Shown piece by piece: positions 14,896 through 21,752 of a DNA stretch of 28,162 nt (positions within the stretch are counted from its first letter, which is position 1; the number at the start of each line of letters is the position of its first letter). The DNA is from a virus. The stretch is from IMG/VR virus record IMGVR_UViG_3300021475_000047, positions 1 through 28,162 of that record; one strand, written 5' to 3'. The notes below the pieces were generated by a model. It had not been told where the DNA came from. It ran no database searches and was given only the letters and a program-made list of their open reading frames with translations. The position numbers and the translations under genes are program-made.

Positions 14896-17208
14896 ATGGC
14901 TGATGACCAACCGTCTCTCACTGGAGCAGCCGCATTACGCGCCCAGCTTAGGACACAGGCACCGGTCCAAGCTGCGCCGACACCTGTACAAACAGACCAG
15001 GCAGCGCCTACACAAGGTTCTGCTCCGGTTCCGTTAACTGGGGCAGCTGCATTACGTGCAGCTGCCCCACCGCTCCCTGGGGCCGTACAAAGCCCAGCTT
15101 CAGACACGCCTAAAACTTGGGCAGATGTTGCAAGGGGGGCACCGCATCAGCTTTATCAGGGGGCGATTGAGGGCGGAGCTGGGATGTTAGGGCTGCCCGC
15201 AATAGCAGAACACGCAATAGGCGCTGGACTCTCAAAACTTGGAGTTGATATCCCGGATAATGCGCTGACAAGGTTTCTTGCACCTCATACGGCGAGTGAG
15301 ATGTTGGGGGAAGCGCAGAAGAGTATTGGATATGATCCGACACAGCCGAAAGATCTCAGCAGTCAGGTGATAAGGGGAGCTGGACAGGCGACTGCTTCGC
15401 TGCCGCTGGGCGAGGCGATGGGGATGACTCGACTTGCAAATGCAGGTTACACTTATCTGCCAGCGGCTGTCGGCGATGTGTGGCATCACGAAACCGGTAC
15501 GAATCCACTGTGGGCAAGTTTACCAGCTGCGCTCTCTTTGACGGGTGCTGCGAGGCTGTGGGGAGAGTCGGGTGCGAGGCAGGCGGCAACCCAAGCTGCG
15601 GAGCAGGCGGCAAAAGAACAGGCTGAGGCCACTGCGGCTAGACAAGCTCACGACGTCATGGCACCTGATGAGTCGCAGCTGCAGAAGGCGCAGACTCGAG
15701 GAACACAGCAAGTAGCAAAAGCATTCAAGAAAGGTTCTGTAGCAGATATTGATAACCGATATTCTACTGATACTGGTGCGGCTGACACGCAATTGCAGGG
15801 CGAACATACGGGAGCTGATGCTGACCGAGAGGCTGCTGCGGCCAAGTTGGGAACGTCGAAGACGCTGGAGGAGGGTACGGGGAAGATGCAGGATCAGGCC
15901 CGACAATGGTTGGGAACCGAGTTCAAGCCTGCGCTGAGTAAAGCTGAGGATGGGATGTTTTATAAAAATCCAGCAGACCACAGTCAGGGTACGCTGGTTC
16001 CTCAGGACGCGGAGGGTGATGCGACTCATCTTAAAGGCTCCATAGAACACTCTTATGTGACGGGGGCAGGAGTAGAGGGGGAGCCGATTGCTGCAATGTT
16101 TAGGAGTAGGCTGCCAGAAGCAGTTAATGCTAAGCTGGATGCGCTGGCGAAGGCACAAGGACTGCCTGAAGGGGCAGCGCCTAAGTTTACGTTTGCTGAT
16201 CTGAGAAATATTAGGTCGGCGATTGGGGATGCGGCAGGCGATCCTTCAGTGATCTCTGGTATTGGGGTAAAAAAGCTGAATGAGATGTATAGGGGGGTGA
16301 ACGATGACATAAGAGCAGCCGTTGGCAATAGTGCGGGACAGCAAGGGCTGGATGCGTTCGATAAATTCAATAAGGAGGCAACACGCCTGTTTGGTGTGGC
16401 AGGGACTGTGGGTGATAATATTGTCACGACGACAAATCTTGGGAAGGAGACTATTACTCCCAAGATGTTGGCTGATAATAATGGATTGTGGAATGACAGC
16501 ACAAAGATAAATCAGCTGAGGTCGGAGCCGACGCTGGATAAAGGGGTCAATGAGGTGGCAGCGTCCAAATTGAGGGCGGGTGGCAGGGATACAGAGACAG
16601 CCTATGATAAGTTGCCAGAAGCTAAGACTGCAATGTTTGGAAAACAAGCGCCAGCGCTGAATGCTATCACGGCTAGGAGAACGGCAGCTGAGAGCGCGGC
16701 TGCGGATGCGAAGGCGGCGGCCGACAAACAGCGAGCACAGTTGTTAAAGGATACTCAAGAGGCTAAACAGGATATTAGCGCACATGGGGCTGCATTGAGG
16801 GATGTGGACATTAATGCAAGAGCGAAGACTAAGATTGGGTTAAGCCAGACAGAGGAGAATGCTAAGGCGAAAACGCAGGAGCTGACTGCTTGGGCCAAAG
16901 AACTCCAAAGAAGGGCTACGTCAGTTGGCGGAAGAGAGTTCCCGTTCTGGATCAGAAATATGCCTTCGCTGGCAAGCGGATATCTGGGTGGACAACATCT
17001 GCTGAATGAGTTCGGGATGCAAATGCCCGACTGGGGTCAGCAATTGATGAGTGGAGCAGCTGGTTTTGGTGCTTACGGGATGACGCAGGGGGCAAAAGAA
17101 CTCTATCATAATCCTCATGCGGTGAGAAATTTGCTTCAAGCCGGGGTTGCTTCCGCACCTCCATCAGCTCCTAATAAGTTGGGCTTCAGTGTGACACAGA
17201 ACAAATGA
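14896..17208 (+). CDS. Largest ejection / internal virion protein (putative gp16 position)
   Basis: 770 residues, started at the ATG with AGGTG upstream. The N-terminal 60 residues contain two exact copies of LTGAAALRA (8-16 and 47-55) in an Ala/Pro/Gln-rich region. Residues about 85-240 are Gly/Ala-rich with hydrophobic stretches that could insert in membranes (GGAGMLGLPAIAEHAIGAG). A long coiled-coil-prone region follows (AATQAAEQAAKEQAEATAAR), then charged helical sequence up to about 660, then an aromatic C-terminal part (FPFWIRNMPSLASGYLGGQ). No muramidase motif was found. As the last and largest of the internal proteins it occupies the place of P22 gp16. Function is inferred from context. 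Confidence 0.6.
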   Translation: MADDQPSLTGAAALRAQLRTQAPVQAAPTPVQTDQAAPTQGSAPVPLTGAAALRAAAPPLPGAVQSPASDTPKTWADVARGAPHQLYQGAIEGGAGMLGLPAIAEHAIGAGLSKLGVDIPDNALTRFLAPHTASEMLGEAQKSIGYDPTQPKDLSSQVIRGAGQATASLPLGEAMGMTRLANAGYTYLPAAVGDVWHHETGTNPLWASLPAALSLTGAARLWGESGARQAATQAAEQAAKEQAEATAARQAHDVMAPDESQLQKAQTRGTQQVAKAFKKGSVADIDNRYSTDTGAADTQLQGEHTGADADREAAAAKLGTSKTLEEGTGKMQDQARQWLGTEFKPALSKAEDGMFYKNPADHSQGTLVPQDAEGDATHLKGSIEHSYVTGAGVEGEPIAAMFRSRLPEAVNAKLDALAKAQGLPEGAAPKFTFADLRNIRSAIGDAAGDPSVISGIGVKKLNEMYRGVNDDIRAAVGNSAGQQGLDAFDKFNKEATRLFGVAGTVGDNIVTTTNLGKETITPKMLADNNGLWNDSTKINQLRSEPTLDKGVNEVAASKLRAGGRDTETAYDKLPEAKTAMFGKQAPALNAITARRTAAESAAADAKAAADKQRAQLLKDTQEAKQDISAHGAALRDVDINARAKTKIGLSQTEENAKAKTQELTAWAKELQRRATSVGGREFPFWIRNMPSLASGYLGGQHLLNEFGMQMPDWGQQLMSGAAGFGAYGMTQGAKELYHNPHAVRNLLQAGVASAPPSAPNKLGFSVTQNK
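15040..15068 (+). repeat. Perfect 12-bp inverted repeat in the second LTGAAALRA copy
   Basis: 15040-15051 pairs perfectly with 15057-15068 around TTACG. The left arm encodes part of LTGAAALRA. The first copy (14917-14943) encodes the same peptide but lacks the palindrome because of synonymous differences. Confidence 0.7.
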
Positions 17209-17474
17209 GGCGGGCGCTGTCAAGGAGGCAGCGTGAGTGTCTGCTCTGGATTGCGCGCGGGAAGACGTATGATGATATAGCAGCTATTGAGAAAATTTCA
17301 TTCTCCTCGATTAAAAATTATCTGGATAATGCCAGACACAAGCTGAATGCAGTTAATTTGCCGCAGGCTGTAGCCATCGCTGTGGCTACAGGTGTTCTCA
17401 AGTTTGACGAGCTGCATATTGAAGATAAATCTATTTCCCAGGTCTATCCTCCAAGAGACATCATGTCAGTCTAA
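17205..17474 (+). CDS. Stand-alone LuxR/GerE-type HTH regulator
   Basis: 89 residues; the ATG overlaps the preceding stop codon. Residues about 4-65 match the LuxR C-terminal HTH: LSRRQRECLLWIARGKTYDD, then IAAIEKISFSSIKNYLDNAR, HKLNAVNLPQAVAIAV. The four-helix pattern with the E11 / G19-K-T / I25-A / SSIKNYL recognition-helix positions is conserved. There is no receiver or autoinducer-binding domain; the remaining ~24 residues are unlike known sensors. It likely binds DNA as a dimer. As the last gene of the structural cluster, tail to tail with the replication operon, it could control late or lysis genes or a host promoter. The target is unknown. Confidence 0.75.
   Translation: MRRALSRRQRECLLWIARGKTYDDIAAIEKISFSSIKNYLDNARHKLNAVNLPQAVAIAVATGVLKFDELHIEDKSISQVYPPRDIMSV
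17368..17391 (+). repeat. Perfect 9-bp inverted repeat in the HTH gene
   Basis: 17368-17376 pairs perfectly with 17383-17391 around a 6-nt loop. Intragenic. Confidence 0.55.
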
Positions 17475-18653
17475 ATCGGATAGACTTTTGCCAGTTACAC
17501 GCCAAGTTTTATCGTCTTTCCGAGCTATGATACCGCGAGCTATTAGATTGTTAATTATGTAAGGAATGACCTGTGTCTTGACCATTCCGCTAAGCCAGCC
17601 ATTGAGGAAGTTGTCTGTGATGGGTTCGCCCTTGCTCATCTTAACTAGCATGGCAGCGTAAAGTTTGCGGATTACGCGGATCTCTGACTCGCCCTTTGCG
17701 CTGTTGAAGGCGTTGGGCATCACGCCCTCGACCTCCAGCAGCCATTGGAGGGCGCGTTCTACATGGGTAAGCTCGATTGTCATGGATGGACCTTCACTCA
17801 TTGAAGCTATCATGGACAGTTTCATTAGGAATTGGGTGCGCGAAGTGTTGTAGTTTTTCAGGTCCTCGTGGACTGGGCGAGGCTGTCCGCCGTCTTTGTG
17901 CCACTTGGTGAGAAAGTCTTTGGATGCCTGAGCCCATTCCATCTCACCACAGATCATTCTAATCTCACCGAGGCGTTCACATATGCTCCGTTGAAGATCT
18001 AAATTGATTGAAGGAGCATTGAATGGAGAGATGCGGTCGGCTACTTCGTTCCAGACGAGAATGGAGCGACGAAGAAAGCCCTGGTCTTGAGCATCCTTCA
18101 TCAAAATCTTCTCCAGCAAAGCTGGCTGATAGCCGAAGAGGGCCGTGATGAGTGGGTAGTCAATTTTGATTTCGCCACTCTTACGCCGACGCTCCTTGAA
18201 ATGGGGTGGGGCATCGTAAATAGTGGTGAGGAATGCGAGAATGTCAGCCTCGAATTTTGAAAAGGAGTTGGAGAACTCCTCGATAGGCAGCAAGAGATTA
18301 TGATATTTGAAACCAGTTGGACCGTGGTCCTGAGAGGCGTTTTCCAGGGCGTCGAAGAGGGCGGCCTTAGTGGAGTCATTCGCCCCTGAGAAGAATGCTG
18401 GCGCGTTCACGTCGTCGCGAGCCATGTCCCATAGATCACGGACTACGTTGATCACACTTTTGCCACTGCCTGGAGGGCCAACCAGCATTACGTAGAGATT
18501 TGCATAATTGGTATCCCTGCCTGCAACAGCCCTGATGCGGCGCTCCATTGCCCCGCCGACCATAGTAATGGCACACCATTTACGATATAGAAGACAAGAC
18601 TGCATACCTTCAGTGTATGCCATGAATTGATCGACCAAATCCCCAGATGGCAC
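17466..18653 (-). CDS. DUF3987-type AAA ATPase (helicase/primase-module protein)
   Basis: 395 residues. The GTG at 18653 follows a purine-rich AGGGAGGGTAGG ribosome region. Walker A is GPPGSGKS (59-66) and the Walker B-like strand is NLLLPIEEF (119-127). Further matches to the DUF3987 pattern are CAITMVGGAMERR, LFGYQPALLEKIL and a QGFLRRSILVW arginine segment. The C-terminal ~70 residues look like a winged-helix (INNLIARGIIARKDDKTWRV). DUF3987 proteins are phage and mobile-element replication ATPases usually next to primase or polymerase. No separate replicative helicase or primase is in the window, so it may serve that role. It ends tail to tail with the HTH gene, the two stop regions overlapping by 9 bases. 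Confidence 0.7.
   Translation of the reverse strand: MPSGDLVDQFMAYTEGMQSCLLYRKWCAITMVGGAMERRIRAVAGRDTNYANLYVMLVGPPGSGKSVINVVRDLWDMARDDVNAPAFFSGANDSTKAALFDALENASQDHGPTGFKYHNLLLPIEEFSNSFSKFEADILAFLTTIYDAPPHFKERRRKSGEIKIDYPLITALFGYQPALLEKILMKDAQDQGFLRRSILVWNEVADRISPFNAPSINLDLQRSICERLGEIRMICGEMEWAQASKDFLTKWHKDGGQPRPVHEDLKNYNTSRTQFLMKLSMIASMSEGPSMTIELTHVERALQWLLEVEGVMPNAFNSAKGESEIRVIRKLYAAMLVKMSKGEPITDNFLNGWLSGMVKTQVIPYIINNLIARGIIARKDDKTWRVTGKSLSDLD
17468..17489 (+). terminator. Weak terminator at the end of the rightward cluster
   Basis: A 6-bp AT-rich stem (17468-17473 with 17481-17486) is followed by TTTT reading rightward, partly inside both stop codons. Weak by stem length but rightly placed for ending the structural transcript at the convergent junction. 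Confidence 0.3.
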
Positions 18654-18668
18654 GACAACCTACCCTCC

Positions 18669-20201
18669 CTACAGTCGTTCTAGGCCTGACGGCCTAGAAC
18701 GCCTGTCATGCGTTCCCCTCCTCCATTTTAATAGTCCAGCTGGATTGCCTTTCGATTCAGGTGCCCAATTCCATCCTACTTTAGCAGCCCCAGGCGCGAC
18801 ATAAGTTCGTTGACCCTTCGGGTCAACGAGCCTTATGTCATTCAACAGAGCTAAAGTAGAAGTGATTAATTCGTCTGGATCTGGATCATTCTCTCTGAAT
18901 TGAAATGTGATGGAGTCGTGTGTCTGCGCGAGGAGCTGAATGCGATCTCCAAGTCTGGCCCACGCCATCCAAAGCCAGAGATTTGTGCGCTCAGCTGTCA
19001 TGTTTTGGGGGACGAAAGCAATCGCCTCCCGTAATGTGGCGTCGCTTCTATGGTCCCCAAAGAAGTGACGCTGACGCCCGAATGGGGTCGTGATGAAGCC
19101 CTCGACTTGGAGCCGGTCAGCTATCCAGTTCCAGTATTGTCTGAGGGCTGGATAGGCTGGGCGGATGTTGTTTCGGATGTCGCCCCGACAATATCTGGCT
19201 TGGAACTCCACGCACACTTTCATGGGGAGTTTCAGGACGCGGCTCATTGTCCATGCAGTGCCATTGTAGTTTGTGAGGTGGCCTCCCCGCTTGGCCAAGT
19301 CGCGCATTGTCCAGTCTCTGTAGACGGGAATGCGTTCAGCCAACTGGCGGCAACCAGCGGGATCTGCAGGCCAAGGCTGATCCGGCCATATAAGTCTGCA
19401 GTTGTTGGTGTGGAAGTCTCCCGACTCGCAAGAGTCCAGGAGAGACCAATCGCCAAAAAGTACCCCACAAAGAAAGCCAACGTCACGAGCCTCCACTTGT
19501 TCGAGGTCAATGGAGCAGAGTTTCCAGCCTGGATCAGAGATGAAAACGCGGCGCAGTTCTGGTGCAATGTTTTGAGCGTTGCCTCCAGTTCCAAGGACTG
19601 AAGTTGAAGAACTAAGGCGACCCGTCTCAGTTCCTCCAATGTTATAACTGGTTCTGTGTCTTCCGTCTTCATCTATCTCCTCCGTTAGGACATCCAACTG
19701 CTTGTAGAGATCGCGGCATGAAAGGATGAGGGAGACAATTGGCCGAGCATACATATACTCGTCTATCTTCTCTAGGGCCTCCCGATTGACTGACAGCCGC
19801 CGCTCACCCTTAAAGGATAGCCATATCTCGGGAATCTTCATTGTCTTATAGAAGAACTCGGACAACTGGGTGTGGGAGCGGGGGTTAAGTTCTTTGCCCC
19901 AGACGTGCTGGGCGAGTATGTTTAGCACTTGACGGGACTCGGCCACCTGCTGCTTGACTTTAAGCTCCATCCGGTGCCGATCAAGACCATCTATGAGGAA
20001 GCCGTGGAGAGCCATCTCCAGGAGGGGGGCTTGAAGCGCCCGCTCGAAGGAGTAGATTGGCTCCGCACCGCCCGGATGTTCCTTGTTAATGTTCTCCAAA
20101 ATCTCGAGAGTGAGCATGGAGTCGAGTGCGCAATAGGTCTGGTGTTGCTCCTCTGTATTCAGCTTGCCAGGTTCTATCGTAGCTGTCTGGATGACTGGCA
20201 T
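18669..20201 (-). CDS. DNA polymerase I-type core (family A) carrying the ExoIII motif
   Basis: 510 residues; its ATG overlaps the DUF1937 stop codon by one base (TAATG). Residues 23-27 (Y-C-A-L-D) followed by TLEI are the ExoIII motif of the 3'-5' exonuclease, so this ORF begins inside that domain. Polymerase motifs follow: TGRLSSS (193-199), motif A SIDLEQVEARD (230-240) with D232, motif B R300-x3-K304-x3-H308-x3-Y312-N-G, and motif C THDS (427-430) with D429. The O-helix position that is Phe/Tyr/Leu in studied enzymes is His308, and the Glu after the motif C Asp is Ser430. It works with the upstream UDG-exonuclease gene, which has ExoI and ExoII. The frame is the same as that gene but separated by the DUF1937 gene. 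Replicative polymerase role is likely. Confidence 0.85.
   Translation of the reverse strand: MPVIQTATIEPGKLNTEEQHQTYCALDSMLTLEILENINKEHPGGAEPIYSFERALQAPLLEMALHGFLIDGLDRHRMELKVKQQVAESRQVLNILAQHVWGKELNPRSHTQLSEFFYKTMKIPEIWLSFKGERRLSVNREALEKIDEYMYARPIVSLILSCRDLYKQLDVLTEEIDEDGRHRTSYNIGGTETGRLSSSTSVLGTGGNAQNIAPELRRVFISDPGWKLCSIDLEQVEARDVGFLCGVLFGDWSLLDSCESGDFHTNNCRLIWPDQPWPADPAGCRQLAERIPVYRDWTMRDLAKRGGHLTNYNGTAWTMSRVLKLPMKVCVEFQARYCRGDIRNNIRPAYPALRQYWNWIADRLQVEGFITTPFGRQRHFFGDHRSDATLREAIAFVPQNMTAERTNLWLWMAWARLGDRIQLLAQTHDSITFQFRENDPDPDELITSTLALLNDIRLVDPKGQRTYVAPGAAKVGWNWAPESKGNPAGLLKWRRGTHDRRSRPSGLERL
18676..18701 (-). repeat. Perfect 11-bp hairpin at the 3' end of the polymerase gene
   Basis: 18676-18686 pairs perfectly with 18691-18701, 4-nt loop. 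It codes for the last residues (RSRPSGLER), and the stop codon at 18669-18671 and the AGGGAGGG ribosome site of the next gene follow. No T-run. It may be a weak terminator or regulate passage to the ATPase gene. Confidence 0.6.
18807..18829 (-). repeat. Perfect 10-bp inverted repeat in the polymerase gene
   Basis: 18807-18816 pairs perfectly with 18820-18829, 3-nt loop, coding for LVDPKGQR near the polymerase C-terminus. Confidence 0.65.
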
Positions 20202-20593
20202 TAGAGCATTCTTGTCCAGTTCAGAATTACCTCATCCCCCTGATATGTAGGAGGCGGATCGAGCGCCCATACTGGACAGCCAATTACCTTGCTGTAGTCA
20301 AGTTCTTTGCGCACGCCTTTTGATTGCGCCCAATTAGGGAGGCAAATGAGGATCACTCCTCTGGAGCGGAATATCATGTGGCGGTTATGTTCATTCCAAA
20401 ACTCAGCGTCTGTTGGCATGTTATATGTTTGCGCCATGTCATGATAGTGAATGATGGGAGCATATATAGTGAGTTTTGTTCTTGTTAGAAGGGCTGCTAT
20501 AGCTAAATGCTCTTTGTAACGCTCCGGTATATTGTCGGAGTATGGGCCGGCCATATACCAGTAACCTTCTCCTGGTGTGGGGTGATCATTCAT
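20201..20593 (-). CDS. DUF1937 / nucleoside 2-deoxyribosyltransferase-like protein
   Basis: 130 residues. Motifs follow the DUF1937 pattern: YMAGPYSDNIPERY (13-26), IYAPIIHYHDMA, DAEFWNEH, and VILICLPNWAQSKGVRKELD (80-99) with a Glu at position 97 placed as in related deoxyribosyltransferase-fold proteins. The fold family binds nucleotides or sugar-nucleosides; DUF1937 has no assigned reaction that I can state. It starts 8 bases inside the upstream UDG-exonuclease gene (ATGAATGA) and its stop codon overlaps the polymerase start (TAATG), so it sits precisely between the two halves of a polymerase. A nucleotide-metabolism role is possible. Confidence 0.75.
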   Translation of the reverse strand: MNDHPTPGEGYWYMAGPYSDNIPERYKEHLAIAALLTRTKLTIYAPIIHYHDMAQTYNMPTDAEFWNEHNRHMIFRSRGVILICLPNWAQSKGVRKELDYSKVIGCPVWALDPPPTYQGDEVILNWTRML

Positions 20594-21752
20594 CTAATTT
20601 CTCCCCTTTTACTTTAGTTGCACGATGCCGACCCATCAGCTTCCAGCTGGCCTCATTGGTGTAGATGGAGCCAAGGAAACCGAGACTCTTCTGCACTTCT
20701 GGGTAGAGGGAATGGTGCAGGAGCATGGTGTCCTCGCGGGCATGTCGCAGGTTAAAGCCCATGCGGATGAAGTACTGCATGTCATACATGCCGTTCTGAA
20801 AGACGAGAGGTCTTCCACACTCTAAGAGAGCTTGAACGTATTTCCAGGCTTGAAGCTCGTCTTCAAGTCTGGTCCAGTAGTTGCGGGTGCCATCTTTGGA
20901 TCGGAATGGAATAGTGATTGCATACTGGGAATTGTGAGCGAAGCTGATACAGGTGATTAGCGGGCCTGCTGTCTCACAGTCTACGGCTAGAGGAGATGCC
21001 CAAGAAATAACTCCATGAGTGAAGCCTTCGACTTCAGCTAGTGTAGGATTGATTATAGCTCTGCGCTCGGGCCGGACTACTCGGGGGTGGGATGTTTCGC
21101 GCCAGGCCTTTAAGAAGTCGGCCATGCAGATGATACGCCACTCCCTACGCCCGCGTCCCGGCAATACGGCTGAGGGGTGATAGGTGGGGAGGACTTTTAG
21201 TCCCGGAGCAACCCCTCCTTGCGAGCCCATTGTCGCAGTTCCACGGACATTGCTAATGTCAGATCTTCCAAGGAGCGCCCAGGTTGCGATAGCTCCAGCT
21301 GCAACAATACATGTCGGCTTGCTGATGGCAAGTTCGTTGCGTAGACGTTCAAGCTCACCGAGATATTCCGCTTTGAGGTAGGCGAGCTTCCCTCGCCCGA
21401 GCGGGGGTATTTGAGGATAGTCATTTGGAAGCTCCTTCTTAGAGCAGAGGAGGAAGTCGAAGTCATTGTTTGGTGGACGAAGTGCGGCCACATTCGTTAA
21501 GCCGATCCCGGCCTCCTTAGCCCATACGTTCCGCATCTGGTGCCATCCGCTTCGCGCAAGCGCATAGCGGAAATCAGCTGTGTATTTGTTTGCTGGAATT
21601 GTCTCTAAGAGGATGCGGGAGAGTTCGGCTCCGGCTACTCCGCAGAAGGGGATGCCGCCTAACTGTTCTTCAGACTCGCCCCACGCTTCGCCAATGATAA
21701 CTAGGCGCGGTTCACGGGAGCCAGCCCATCCTGAGAAGGGCGGCCGAGTCAC
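20586..21752 (-). CDS. Uracil-DNA-glycosylase-like domain fused to the first part of the polymerase 3'-5' exonuclease
   Basis: 388 residues, GTG start overlapping the methyltransferase stop codon (GTGA). Residues 1-215 are a UDG-superfamily domain: GEAWGESEEQLGGIPFCG (21-38) matches the active-site motif GEAxGxxE...G-x-PF-x-G-x-AG, and YHPSAVL (191-197) matches the HPS motif. The four-Cys iron-sulfur pattern of family 4 is not seen. Residues about 240-388 are a DnaQ/Pol I-type exonuclease: ExoI D258-x-E260 in AVDCETAG, and ExoII N320-x3-D324 in FQNGMYDMQYF. The ORF stops after KVKGEKLDE, before the ExoIII motif, which is on the polymerase gene. UDG-polymerase fusions are known in phages; a split at this point is unusual. 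Confidence 0.8.
   Translation of the reverse strand: MTRPPFSGWAGSREPRLVIIGEAWGESEEQLGGIPFCGVAGAELSRILLETIPANKYTADFRYALARSGWHQMRNVWAKEAGIGLTNVAALRPPNNDFDFLLCSKKELPNDYPQIPPLGRGKLAYLKAEYLGELERLRNELAISKPTCIVAAGAIATWALLGRSDISNVRGTATMGSQGGVAPGLKVLPTYHPSAVLPGRGRREWRIICMADFLKAWRETSHPRVVRPERRAIINPTLAEVEGFTHGVISWASPLAVDCETAGPLITCISFAHNSQYAITIPFRSKDGTRNYWTRLEDELQAWKYVQALLECGRPLVFQNGMYDMQYFIRMGFNLRHAREDTMLLHHSLYPEVQKSLGFLGSIYTNEASWKLMGRHRATKVKGEKLDE

Noticed and set aside
19050-19672. Frames of 183 and 142 residues within the polymerase region on both strands
   Set aside because: They overlap the conserved polymerase motifs in another frame. Nothing supports their expression.
20130-20600. Group I intron or intein interrupting the polymerase
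   Set aside because: The intervening ORF is a DUF1937 protein, not a homing endonuclease. Start/stop overlaps on both sides fit ordinary genes, and no intein splice residues are evident. Only an experiment on RNA would fully exclude an intron.
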